Shown here: positions 44,013 to 52,800 of the stretch, piece by piece | How the letters are laid out: each line of letters opens with the position of its first letter | How positions within the stretch are numbered: the first letter of the stretch is position 1 | From: Citrobacter koseri ATCC BAA-895 | GTDB taxonomy: Bacteria; Pseudomonadota; Gammaproteobacteria; Enterobacterales; Enterobacteriaceae | Assembly (NCBI RefSeq): GCF_000018045.1 | Contig: NC_009792.1 | Coordinates: 930,001-994,000 of the forward strand | Direction: 5' to 3' | DNA: 64,000 bases | Made by a program: the position numbers and the translations under genes | The notes under the pieces: model-generated | Told to the model about the DNA's origin: nothing | Databases searched by the model: none | The model's input: only the letters and a program-made list of their open reading frames with translations

Positions 44013-45224
44013 GTGACGTCTCTTGAGAGCGCGGAAACGCCGCAAAAACCATTGTCCTGCTGGCCGCTTGCGTTCAGCGCGGGGTTACTCGGTGTCGGGC
44101 AAAACGGCCTGCTGGTCGCGATCCCTGTACTGGTGATTCAGACAAACCTGAGCCTGTCGATTTGGGCGGCTTTGCTGATGCTTGGCTCAATGCTGTTCCT
44201 GCCGTCTTCCCCGTGGTGGGGAAAGCAAATTGCCCGTGTGGGCAGTAAGCCTGTGGTGCTGTGGGCACTGGGGGGATACGGCGCAAGCTTTACTCTGCTT
44301 GGGCTGGGAAGCATGCTGATGGCGACCGGCGCCGTAACAACAGCGGTGGGGCTGGGAATATTAATCATCGCGCGGATCGCCTACGGGCTTACCGTGTCGG
44401 CGATGGTGCCAGCCTGTCAGGTCTGGGCATTGCAGAGAGCAGGGGAAGGGAATCGTATGGTCGCTCTGGCAACCATTAGCTCCGGCTTGAGCTGCGGCAG
44501 ACTATTCGGGCCGTTGTGCGCAGCGGCGATGCTGGCAATTCACCCTCTGGCGCCGATGGGGCTGCTGATGGCAGCGCCACTGCTGGCGCTGGTGATGCTG
44601 CTGCGGTTGCCTGGCACGCCACCGCAGCCCGCAGCGGAGCGCAAGAGCGCCAGCCTGAGGCTGGATTGCCTGCCTTATCTGCTTTGCGCGCTGTTATTAG
44701 CTGCGGCGGTGAGCATGATGCAGCTTGGTCTTTCACCCGCCCTTACTCGCCAGTTCGCCACGGATACCGCCGCCATTAGCCATCAGGTGGCGTGGCTGTT
44801 GGGGCTGGCCGCAGTCGCCGCGCTTATCGCACAGTTCGGGGTGCTCCGCCCGCAGCGCCTGACGCCGATGGCGCTGCTCTTGAGTGCCGGAGCGCTGATG
44901 ATTTGTGGCCTGGCGATAATGCTCGCCGAACAGCTATGGTTGTTTTACCTCGGCTGTGCGGTGCTGTCGTTTGGGGCTGCTCTGGCAACACCCGCTTATC
45001 AGCTTTTACTGAATGATAAGCTGACAGACGGCGCAGGCGCGGGCTGGATCGCGACCAGCCACACGCTTGGCTATGGGCTTTGTGCATTGCTGGTGCCGCT
45101 GGTGTCGAAAACCGGCGCCGCAGCGGCGCTGATTGTGGCGGCTTTTTTCGTCGCTGTGTTATTTACCGTGGTGTCTGGCTTTATCTGGCGCAGCCGCTAC
45201 CGTTCACGTCATTCCGCGATTTAA
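44013..45224 (+). CDS. shiF: MFS transporter ShiF (probable aerobactin exporter)
   Basis: 403 aa from a GTG start (VTSLESAETPQKP), chosen by similarity to plasmid ShiF; the frame from 43950 would pass the Fur region. Twelve hydrophobic helices and an MFS-type pattern are visible. ShiF is encoded divergently from iucA in aerobactin clusters and is implicated in siderophore export. Confidence 0.93.
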   Translation: MTSLESAETPQKPLSCWPLAFSAGLLGVGQNGLLVAIPVLVIQTNLSLSIWAALLMLGSMLFLPSSPWWGKQIARVGSKPVVLWALGGYGASFTLLGLGSMLMATGAVTTAVGLGILIIARIAYGLTVSAMVPACQVWALQRAGEGNRMVALATISSGLSCGRLFGPLCAAAMLAIHPLAPMGLLMAAPLLALVMLLRLPGTPPQPAAERKSASLRLDCLPYLLCALLLAAAVSMMQLGLSPALTRQFATDTAAISHQVAWLLGLAAVAALIAQFGVLRPQRLTPMALLLSAGALMICGLAIMLAEQLWLFYLGCAVLSFGAALATPAYQLLLNDKLTDGAGAGWIATSHTLGYGLCALLVPLVSKTGAAAALIVAAFFVAVLFTVVSGFIWRSRYRSRHSAI

Positions 45225-45239
45225 GCGTAAGGAAAAGTT

Positions 45240-46136
45240 ATGGCTGGAGTTCAGGGCTACCGCCTGTTCAACGTTCAACTGGCGCGTAAGACGGAGGTTT
45301 CCCCTTCGCTGCTGAACCTGGTTTTCAGCGGGCAGGAGGTGGCGCAGATGAAATGCGACTCGCCGGATCAGCGCATTAAGATGTTGTTTCCGTCTGAAGA
45401 CGGTACGCCGCCGTCGTTGCCTGCCGAAGGGCACTGGTATCAGCTTGTACTGGGGATGCCAAAAGAGAAGCGCCCGGTTATCCGCACCTATACGCTGCGA
45501 CATGTCGATCCTGCTCGCCAGGAGGTCACCGTGGAATTTATCAATCATGGTACAGAGGGACCGGCTTCGGCATGGGCGATTAACGCCAGACCCGGCGACG
45601 CCATTCAGATGGTGGCGCCTGACGCGGCGTATGCTGAAGACAGCGGCGGCTATGAATGGACGCCTCCCCAGGGACTGCGGAATGCGTTAATCATTGCTGA
45701 TGAGACGGCGCTCCCCGCCGCGCGCGGTATCCTTGAGATGCTGGCGAGACAGACCAATCCGCCACAGGTTCAGGCGTTCTTTGAAGTTCCTGAACAGGGC
45801 GACTGCGCGAATTTAAGCGAGTTTAAGTTCGCCGACATTTTTTGGTTGCCGCGTAACCCCGCAGCGGCGAAGCACGGTGAATGCCTGATTCAGGCCGTAA
45901 AAACGCATGCCAGAGTACCCGAAAGTCGCCATCCCGATACGGTGGATACGGTGAAAGAAGAAGCCGAAGGGGAGCTTCTCTGGGATAAGGCCACGACCAG
46001 CAGCACGGCGTTTTATGGGTGGGTGGCCGCAGAGTCCACCGTCGTCAAACTGCTGCGCCGCCATTTAATTGGCGAGCGTGGCGTTGAGCACAAAGCGATT
46101 AACTTTATGGCATATTGGTCTAAAGGGCGCGCGTGA
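45240..46136 (+). CDS. Siderophore-interacting FAD protein (ViuB/YqjH family)
   Basis: 298 aa. The N-terminal ferredoxin-reductase-like FAD domain has RTYTLRHVDPARQEVTVEFI and the C-terminal SIP domain ends near YWSKGRA. These NAD(P)H-dependent reductases release iron from ferric siderophores in the cytoplasm. It starts 15 bp after shiF with an AAGGAAA site, so the two are co-transcribed. The familiar plasmid aerobactin operons lack this gene, so it is an addition that would complete iron release. Confidence 0.9.
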   Translation: MAGVQGYRLFNVQLARKTEVSPSLLNLVFSGQEVAQMKCDSPDQRIKMLFPSEDGTPPSLPAEGHWYQLVLGMPKEKRPVIRTYTLRHVDPARQEVTVEFINHGTEGPASAWAINARPGDAIQMVAPDAAYAEDSGGYEWTPPQGLRNALIIADETALPAARGILEMLARQTNPPQVQAFFEVPEQGDCANLSEFKFADIFWLPRNPAAAKHGECLIQAVKTHARVPESRHPDTVDTVKEEAEGELLWDKATTSSTAFYGWVAAESTVVKLLRRHLIGERGVEHKAINFMAYWSKGRA

Positions 46137-46137
46137 T

Positions 46138-46180
46138 AATAAAAAGCCCGCATCATGAAATTATTCCATTATGCGGGCTT
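46138..46180 (-). terminator. Terminator after the porin gene
   Basis: AAGCCCGCAT (46144-46153) and ATGCGGGCTT (46171-46180) form a 10-bp stem; on the minus strand TTTTTATTA follows. It lies 20 bp beyond the porin stop and may also slow transcription from the siderophore-interacting gene. Confidence 0.9.
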
Positions 46181-46200
46181 AGTGCAGTATCTAATGAATA

Positions 46201-47382
46201 TTAGAACTGGTAAACCAGACCGACGGCTACGATATCATCGGTTGCGATACCGTTGTCTGCGTAGAAGCTATCGTCTTCATCCAGCAGGTTGATTTTATAA
46301 TCAACATAGGTGGACATATTTTTGTTGAAGTAATAGGTCATACCTACATCAACATATTTCACCAGATCTTTATCGGTGTAACGCCAGTTGCCGTGTCTTA
46401 CTTCCTGACCACCTAAGTCTTTGCCTTTAGATTGCAGGTAGGCAATAGACGGGCGCAGACCGAAATCAAACTGATACTGTGCAACAACTTCAAAGTTCTG
46501 CGTTTTGTTGGCGATACCGCCATTAAGTTCGCTGTCGCCATTGCCATAGTAAGTCATATTACGGGTTTCAGCGTACATGGCGGCGAGATAAACATTGTAG
46601 GCGTCGTATTTAGCACCAACGGTCCAGGCTTCAGCTTTATCGCCACCAGCATAGTTATTACGCTGGTTCATGCCGTCACCGTAACCACGAGCAACCTGAG
46701 CATCGGTACGATCGGAATTGGCGTATGCCGCACCCAGGCTTAAACCGAAGTCGAAGTCGTAGGAGGTGGACATACCGAAGCCGTCGCCGTTTTCTTTAGC
46801 CAGCTTGCGACCTGCGCTATTGCCGGAACCTTCCTGACCAAAACCGGTGCCTTCATTATTACCCTGATACTGGAGCGCAAAGTTCAGACCATCAACCAGA
46901 CCAAAGAAGCCGTTATTACGGTAGGTTGCTACGCCGTTAGTACGGCCTAACATATAAACGTCAGTCTGAGTGTAAGTATCGCCGCCGAATTCTGGCAGCA
47001 TATCGGTCCAGGCTTCTACGTCGTAAACCACGCCGTAGTTACGACCGTAATCGAAAGTACCGTTTTGACCAAAACCTAAACCAGCGAAGCCGAGACGAGT
47101 CCAGGAGTCACCTTTATCACCTTCAGTACCGTTGGCCTGAATGTTGTATTCCCACTGACCGTAACCGGTTAACTGCTCGGCAATTTGCGTTTCGCCTTTA
47201 AAACCCAGACGGGCATAGGACATGTCGCCGTCGCTACCTGCATCGTCAGAGAAATAACGCAGGCCATCAACTTTACCGTACAGGTCCAGTTTATTGCCGT
47301 CTTTATTATACACTTCAGCCGCATTTGCAGCGCCTGCAATTAATAGAGCAGGGACAAGCATCGCCAGAACTTTTCTTTTCAT
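46201..47382 (-). CDS. ompS1: Trimeric outer-membrane porin, OmpS1/OmpC type
   Basis: 393 aa from the ATG at 47382, with signal peptide MKRKVLAMLVPALLIAGAAN ending at NA. It shows the 16-strand general porin fold: AEVYNKDGNKLDLYGK at the mature start, an L3 loop with PEFGGDT, and a C-terminal Phe (VGLVYQF). Among family members it is most like Salmonella OmpS1 / E. coli YedS, which occupy the same locus. OmpS1 is normally silent under H-NS and needs OmpR and LeuO; the very AT-rich upstream region suggests the same here. Confidence 0.9.
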   Translation of the reverse strand: MKRKVLAMLVPALLIAGAANAAEVYNKDGNKLDLYGKVDGLRYFSDDAGSDGDMSYARLGFKGETQIAEQLTGYGQWEYNIQANGTEGDKGDSWTRLGFAGLGFGQNGTFDYGRNYGVVYDVEAWTDMLPEFGGDTYTQTDVYMLGRTNGVATYRNNGFFGLVDGLNFALQYQGNNEGTGFGQEGSGNSAGRKLAKENGDGFGMSTSYDFDFGLSLGAAYANSDRTDAQVARGYGDGMNQRNNYAGGDKAEAWTVGAKYDAYNVYLAAMYAETRNMTYYGNGDSELNGGIANKTQNFEVVAQYQFDFGLRPSIAYLQSKGKDLGGQEVRHGNWRYTDKDLVKYVDVGMTYYFNKNMSTYVDYKINLLDEDDSFYADNGIATDDIVAVGLVYQF

Positions 47383-47790
47383 TATGTATTCCCTATAATA
47401 ATAATTGATATGAATAAGTGATCGAATCCTGAAGATCACTGTTGAATACTATTCCAGGAAGTTCATTCTTTTTTAAATATTACATGTAACAAATGTATTT
47501 AAAATATTTCTAATTATTTCCTTGGGTGTGATTATAAATAATTTAATATGTATTTATTGCTTTATATTTAACTGTATTATGTTTTTCTTTTAATAAATTA
47601 TGATTTGCGTTTTTGGAATTTATTTTGTGAATGTTTTATCGTAATTAACGCTATTTTAACGTCGTTCGGATTTTCTTTTTATTCCATTTATTGCCTTCGT
47701 TAACTTGTCTGATACCTCCTCCCGTAATCATTGAGCGTGAAGACAAGGCGGAATATTGCTAATGTTGCTTTCTGATTCAGAGGAGGCAGC
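47383..47790. promoter_or_regulatory. AT-rich regulatory region between the porin gene and yedJ
   Basis: About 400 bp without a gene. The part from about 47450 to 47700 is strikingly AT-rich with many A/T tracts (TTTAAATATTACATG, AATAAATTATGATTTG), typical of H-NS binding and of a distal porin promoter. The yedJ ribosome site (GAGGAGG) is at the right end. No defined operator could be assigned. Confidence 0.5.
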
Positions 47791-48486
47791 GTGGATTTAC
47801 ACTACTGGCAATCGCAGTTCGAAGCGTGGTTGGGCAAAAATCACCACGAGCAGGATAGCGCCCATGACATTTTTCATTTTCGTCGCGTCTGGGGAACGGC
47901 ACAAAAGCTGTCGACGGATGAGGATGTTGACTGGCTTGTTGTGCTGACCGCGTGTTATTTCCACGATATCGTCAGCCTGCCGAAAAATCATCCCGATCGC
48001 TATCGTTCATCCGTGCTGGCCGCTGACGCGGCACGTCGCATATTAATGAACGATTTCCCTGCGTATCCTGAAGCGAAATTAGCGGCAGTCAGTCATGCGA
48101 TTGAGGCGCACAGTTTTAGCGCCCACATTGCGCCAATGACCAGCGAGGCGAAGATTGTGCAGGATGCCGACCGGCTTGAAGCACTGGGCGCAATCGGTCT
48201 GGCGCGCGTGTTTGCCGTTTCCGGCGGGCTGGGCGTTTCGCTATTTGATGCTGAAGATCCCTTCGCGCAACGTCGCCCGCTTAACGATAAGCAATTCGCC
48301 CTCGACCATTTTCAGACAAAACTTCTGACCTTGCCGCAAACCATGCAAACCGCGCGGGGAAAGCTGCTGGCAGAGCATAACGCCGACTTCCTGGTGACCT
48401 GGATGGCGAAGCTAAGCGCGGAGCTAAGGGGGGAGTACGACTCGTTGGATCAGACGGTAATTCAGGCTTTTAGCTGCGATAAGTAG
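47791..48486 (+). CDS. yedJ: HD-domain phosphohydrolase YedJ
   Basis: 231 aa from a GTG start with GAGGAGG. HD motifs are visible: His28 region (DSAHDIFHFRRVW), HD in ACYFHDIV and Asp in VQDADRLEALGAIG. A metal-dependent phosphohydrolase of unknown substrate, conserved next to dcm in E. coli. Confidence 0.93.
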   Translation: MDLHYWQSQFEAWLGKNHHEQDSAHDIFHFRRVWGTAQKLSTDEDVDWLVVLTACYFHDIVSLPKNHPDRYRSSVLAADAARRILMNDFPAYPEAKLAAVSHAIEAHSFSAHIAPMTSEAKIVQDADRLEALGAIGLARVFAVSGGLGVSLFDAEDPFAQRRPLNDKQFALDHFQTKLLTLPQTMQTARGKLLAEHNADFLVTWMAKLSAELRGEYDSLDQTVIQAFSCDK

Positions 48487-48558
48487 CAACCATACCCAAA
48501 ACGTAAACGCGTTCATTTTGTGTTAACCTGTCGAATATCAATTTCGCCGGTTAAATGT

Positions 48559-49992
48559 ATGCAGGAAAATCTTTCAGTAACAGGTTTCCAGGATCTGATG
48601 ACGGACAATGCCGGGGCTGCCGTACAGGCGCTGCTGGGCAAACTGCTGGAAATCTATGATGTGAAAACGCTGGTGGCGCATCTGAATGGCGTTGGGGAGA
48701 ACCACTGGAGCCCGGCTATTTTTAAACGCGTCGTGGCGAACGCAACGGCGTGGCATCGTCTGAGCGAGAGCGAATATACGCACCTCAGGACATTGTTGCC
48801 AACGCCTCCGGCACACCATCCGCATTATGCCTTTCGTTTTGTCGATCTCTTCGCCGGGATCGGCGGAATTCGCCGTGGCTTTGAAGCGATAGGCGGGCAG
48901 TGCGTGTTTACCAGCGAATGGAATAAACACGCGGTACGCACCTATAAAGCCAATTATTACTGCGATCCGCAACGGCATCATTTCAATGAAGATATTCGCG
49001 ATATTACTCTGAGCCACCGCGACGGCGTGAGCGATAGCGAAGCGGCGGAGCATATTCGCCAGCACATACCGGAGCACGATGTTCTACTGGCCGGTTTTCC
49101 CTGCCAGCCATTCTCTCTGGCAGGGGTATCAAAGAAAAACGCGATGGGACGGGCGCATGGTTTCGCCTGTGATACGCAGGGGACGCTCTTTTTCGATGTC
49201 GTGCGGGTCATTGACGCCCGACGCCCGGCGATTTTTGTGCTCGAAAACGTCAAAAACCTGAAAAGCCACGACCAGGGAAAAACGTTTCGCATCATTATGC
49301 AAACGCTTGACGAACTGGGGTATGACGTCGCCGATGCTGCGGATAATGGGCCGGACGACCCGAAAATTATTGATGGCCGCCATTTTTTACCCCAGCATCG
49401 GGAGAGGATTGTGCTGGTGGGGTTCCGCCGCGATCTTAATCTGAAAACCGATTTTACGCTGCGGGATATTGCCACACGCTATCCGCAGCAGCGCATCACG
49501 CTGGCGGAGCTGCTTGAACCGGCGGTTGAAGCGAGATATGTGCTGACGCCGGTATTGTGGAAGTATTTGTACCGCTACGCGAAAAAGCATCAGGCCCGGG
49601 GTAACGGTTTTGGCTATGGGATGGTCTATCCTGCGAATCCCGGCAGCGTAACGCGCACATTGTCGGCGCGTTACTATAAAGATGGCGCGGAGATACTGAT
49701 TGACCGTGGCTGGGATATGGCCGCAGGAGAGGCGAATTTCGACGATCCGGTGAATCAGCAGCACCGTCCACGCCGGTTAACGCCCAGAGAGTGCGCGCGG
49801 TTAATGGGATTTGAATCGCCGCAGGAATATCAGTTCCGCATTCCCGTTTCAGACACCCAGGCCTACCGTCAGTTTGGTAACTCCGTCGTGGTTCCGGCAT
49901 TTGCCGCAGTAGCAAAACTGCTGGAGTCGAGAATTAAACAGGCTGTTACATTGCGCCAGAAAGAGAGCCAGCATGGCGGACGTACACGATAA
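48559..49992 (+). CDS. dcm: DNA (cytosine-5) methyltransferase Dcm
   Basis: 477 aa from the ATG at 48559, which aligns with the E. coli start. C5-methyltransferase motifs are in order: FVDLFAGIGGIRRGF (SAM), GFPCQPFSLAG (catalytic Cys), VLENVKNL (ENV), and the C-terminal QFGNSVVVP. It methylates the inner C of CCWGG. The 3' end overlaps vsr by 20 bp, as in E. coli. Confidence 0.97.
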   Translation: MQENLSVTGFQDLMTDNAGAAVQALLGKLLEIYDVKTLVAHLNGVGENHWSPAIFKRVVANATAWHRLSESEYTHLRTLLPTPPAHHPHYAFRFVDLFAGIGGIRRGFEAIGGQCVFTSEWNKHAVRTYKANYYCDPQRHHFNEDIRDITLSHRDGVSDSEAAEHIRQHIPEHDVLLAGFPCQPFSLAGVSKKNAMGRAHGFACDTQGTLFFDVVRVIDARRPAIFVLENVKNLKSHDQGKTFRIIMQTLDELGYDVADAADNGPDDPKIIDGRHFLPQHRERIVLVGFRRDLNLKTDFTLRDIATRYPQQRITLAELLEPAVEARYVLTPVLWKYLYRYAKKHQARGNGFGYGMVYPANPGSVTRTLSARYYKDGAEILIDRGWDMAAGEANFDDPVNQQHRPRRLTPRECARLMGFESPQEYQFRIPVSDTQAYRQFGNSVVVPAFAAVAKLLESRIKQAVTLRQKESQHGGRTR

Positions 49993-50443
49993 GGCGACGC
50001 GCAGCAAGAATATGCGGGCGATAGCCACGCGCGATACGGCGATAGAAAAACGCCTTGCCGCTCTGTTGCAGGAGCAGGGGATGGCGTTTCATGTGCAGGA
50101 CGCCACGTTGCCCGGACGCCCGGATTTTGTCGTGGATGAGTATCGCTGCGTTATCTTCACGCACGGCTGTTTCTGGCATCATCATGACTGCCACCTGTTC
50201 AAAGTTCCCGCCACGCGTACCGAGTTCTGGCTGAACAAAATCGGTAAAAATGTGGAGCGCGATCGGCGAGACATGCTGAGGCTTCGCGAGCTTGGCTGGC
50301 GTGTGCTGATTGTCTGGGAGTGTGCTTTGCGTGGCCGGTTGAAACTCAGCGACGCCGCACTGGCGGAACGGCTTGAGGAGTGGATCTGCGGCGGTGGCCC
50401 CACCGCGCAGATCGACACGCAGGGTATTCATTTACTGGAGTGA
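49973..50443 (+). CDS. vsr: Very-short-patch mismatch endonuclease Vsr
   Basis: 156 aa with the Vsr motifs: MRAIATRDTAIEKRL, PGRPDFVVDEYR (catalytic Asp), and the zinc-binding HGCFWHHHDCH. It nicks at T:G mismatches caused by deamination of Dcm-methylated C. It is translationally tied to dcm and its 3' end overlaps the convergent yedA by 12 bp. Confidence 0.97.
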   Translation: MADVHDKATRSKNMRAIATRDTAIEKRLAALLQEQGMAFHVQDATLPGRPDFVVDEYRCVIFTHGCFWHHHDCHLFKVPATRTEFWLNKIGKNVERDRRDMLRLRELGWRVLIVWECALRGRLKLSDAALAERLEEWICGGGPTAQIDTQGIHLLE

Positions 50444-51352
50444 TTTTTCCGATTCACTCACTGCAGTCGCGGGTCTGGCGGGAAACAAATATTTCCCCAG
50501 CGTCACCAGGACGACAGCGAAAACAATTACCCCTAATGCCAGCCACTCGACGGAAGAAAGGCTTTCTCCCCCCAGACCTGTTCCCAGTAACACCGCCACT
50601 ACCGGGTTGACGTAAGCGTAACTGGTCGCCAGCGCCGGGCTGACATTACGGATCAAATACATATAGGCGTTAATGGCGATAATGGAACCGAATAGCGCCA
50701 GATAACCTACCGCCATGAAGCCGGAGAGCGTCGGCATCGTCGTCAGCTTTTCCCCGGCGATAAAGGAAGCGAACATCAGCACAACACCGGCAGCCAGCAT
50801 TTCAATCGCTCCGGCCATCATGCCTGTCGGCAACGCGATGCGGGCGCCGAACACGGAGCCGAATGCCCAGCTCATCGAGCCAATCAGGATCAACAGCGCG
50901 CCCCAGGGGTTGCCGCTCAAATTTCCGCCGCTATTGAGCATGATGATCCCCGCCAGGCCGATGGCGATGCCTGTCCACTCCAGTTTTCGCGTTTTAATGC
51001 CAAAGAAATGGCTGAAGCACAGCGTGAATAATGGAACCGTCGCGACCACCACGGCGGCGATGCCGGACGGTACATCCTGATGTTCCGCTACGGTAACCAG
51101 ACCGTTCCCCACCGCCAGCAGCAGAATGCCAATCAGCGCGGCATTGAGCAATTGACGCAAAGGGGGCAGTTTGTGCCCGCGAAGAAGTAAGAATGTTGTT
51201 AACAAAATCCCCGCAGACAGAAAACGGACGCCCGCCATCATCAGCGGCGGCCAACTCTCAACGCCAATACGAATAACGAAGTACGTGGAACCCCAAATGA
51301 TATACAGCGCGAAGAGTGCGCTAAAAAGTGGTAGTAACTGCCTGAAACGCAT
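50432..51352 (-). CDS. yedA: EamA/DMT-family transporter YedA
   Basis: 306 aa with ten hydrophobic helices in two EamA repeats (WGSTYFVIRIGVESWPP in the first, GSMSWAFGSVFGAR in the second). It is a predicted metabolite exporter of unknown substrate and the same length as E. coli YedA. Confidence 0.93.
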   Translation of the reverse strand: MRFRQLLPLFSALFALYIIWGSTYFVIRIGVESWPPLMMAGVRFLSAGILLTTFLLLRGHKLPPLRQLLNAALIGILLLAVGNGLVTVAEHQDVPSGIAAVVVATVPLFTLCFSHFFGIKTRKLEWTGIAIGLAGIIMLNSGGNLSGNPWGALLILIGSMSWAFGSVFGARIALPTGMMAGAIEMLAAGVVLMFASFIAGEKLTTMPTLSGFMAVGYLALFGSIIAINAYMYLIRNVSPALATSYAYVNPVVAVLLGTGLGGESLSSVEWLALGVIVFAVVLVTLGKYLFPARPATAVSESEKSLQ

Positions 51353-51529
51353 AATCCCTCACGGCGGAAATAAAAAGGTGCAACATAGTAAACGTCAAAA
51401 CTATCGCGCTGGCGAGCGTTATAATTGCACTCTTTTGTTAAATTTTTGTTGACGATTGCTACCCGTTTCGGCATTACGTTTTTTACTTCATACTTACCTC
51501 TTCAAAAGAAAAATATTGAGGGATTTATT

Positions 51530-52441
51530 TTGGCAGGAAGTAGTTTGCTGACGTTGCTCGATGATATCGCCACGCTGTTGGATGATATCTCGATGATGGG
51601 AAAACTGGCCGCGAAAAAAACGGCAGGCGTATTGGGTGATGACCTGTCGCTAAACGCGCAGCAGGTGACGGGCGTGCGGGCGAACCGCGAACTGCCGGTC
51701 GTCTGGAGCGTGGCGAAAGGGTCGTTGATCAACAAGGTCATCCTGGTGCCTCTGGCGCTGCTGATCAGCGCTTTTATCCCGTGGGCGATTACACCGTTGT
51801 TGATGATTGGAGGCGCTTTTCTCTGTTTTGAAGGCGTAGAGAAAGTTTTACACACGCTTGAGGCCCGAAAGCACAAAGAGAGCCCGGAGGCGCGTCAGCA
51901 GCGTCTGGCCGCGATCGCCGCACAAGATCCTCTCACGTTTGAGAAGGAGAAAGTGAAAGGGGCTGTGCGCACCGACTTTATCCTTTCTGCGGAGATCGTC
52001 GCGATTACGCTGGGAATTGTCGCGGATGCGCCGTTGCTCAATCAGGTTCTGGTGTTGTCCGGTATCGCGCTGGTGGTGACGATTGGCGTTTATGGTCTGG
52101 TGGGATTCATCGTAAAACTGGACGATATGGGGTACTGGCTGGCGGAAAAACGCAGCGTACTGGCTCAGGCGGTGGGCAAAGGGCTACTGGTTACGGCGCC
52201 CTGGCTTATGAAGGCGCTGTCCATTGTCGGCACACTCGCGATGTTCCTGGTGGGGGGCGGGATCGTGGTGCACGGCATCGCGCCATTACACCACGCGATC
52301 GAACATTTTGCTCAGCAGCAGAATGGTCTTATTGCGCTCACGCTTCCCATGTTGATTAATCTGGTGCTCGGTTTCATCATCGGCAGCGTGGTGGTAGGGC
52401 TGGTAAAAACTGTTGCCAACGTTCGCGGTGGTTCGCACTAA
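51530..52441 (+). CDS. yedI: DUF808 inner-membrane protein YedI
   Basis: 303 aa from a TTG start with a GAGGG site, corresponding to the MAGSSLLTLLDDIATLLDD start of E. coli YedI; no ATG fits. Several membrane helices lie in the C-terminal two thirds (ILVPLALLISAFIPWAITPL, FLVGGGIVVHGIAPLHHAI). Function unknown. Confidence 0.93.
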   Translation: MAGSSLLTLLDDIATLLDDISMMGKLAAKKTAGVLGDDLSLNAQQVTGVRANRELPVVWSVAKGSLINKVILVPLALLISAFIPWAITPLLMIGGAFLCFEGVEKVLHTLEARKHKESPEARQQRLAAIAAQDPLTFEKEKVKGAVRTDFILSAEIVAITLGIVADAPLLNQVLVLSGIALVVTIGVYGLVGFIVKLDDMGYWLAEKRSVLAQAVGKGLLVTAPWLMKALSIVGTLAMFLVGGGIVVHGIAPLHHAIEHFAQQQNGLIALTLPMLINLVLGFIIGSVVVGLVKTVANVRGGSH

Positions 52442-52519
52442 TTTATGCCTCGCCGGATTATGCAAAAAAGGCCATCGTCGTCTAAGGTGAAAAAGTTTCA
52501 CTGGATACAGGAGGCAGGT

Positions 52520-52702
52520 ATGGTCTTTTTTGTCAGTGAGGAAGTTATCGCAAAAGAAGGTGGTCCACGCATGATCGTAACCGGTTATTCCAGCGGCATG
52601 GTGGAGTGCCGTTGGTATGACGGTTTTGGCGTCAAACGGGAAGCATTCCACGAGAATGAACTTATGCCCGGTGATGGCAGGCGGTTGCGGGAAGATGTCT
52701 GA
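52520..52702 (+). CDS. yodC: Small protein YodC (DUF2158)
   Basis: 60 aa from the ATG at 52520 with an AGGAGG site; a longer reading from 52445 lacks support. The core GGPRMIVTGYSSGMVECRWY is as in E. coli YodC. Function unknown. A strong terminator follows. Confidence 0.93.
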   Translation: MVFFVSEEVIAKEGGPRMIVTGYSSGMVECRWYDGFGVKREAFHENELMPGDGRRLREDV

Positions 52703-52709
52703 TAAAGGA

Positions 52710-52738
52710 ACGCCCGGTTAATGCCGGGCGTTTTGTTA
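52710..52738 (+). terminator. Terminator after yodC
   Basis: ACGCCCGG (52710-52717) and CCGGGCGT (52724-52731) with a TTTGTTA tail. Confidence 0.9.
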
Positions 52739-52800
52739 CCCCAGAAAATAGCCGTTGAGTCGCGACACATAGTTCAGGAATAAAAGTAGGGAGCCGTCAG

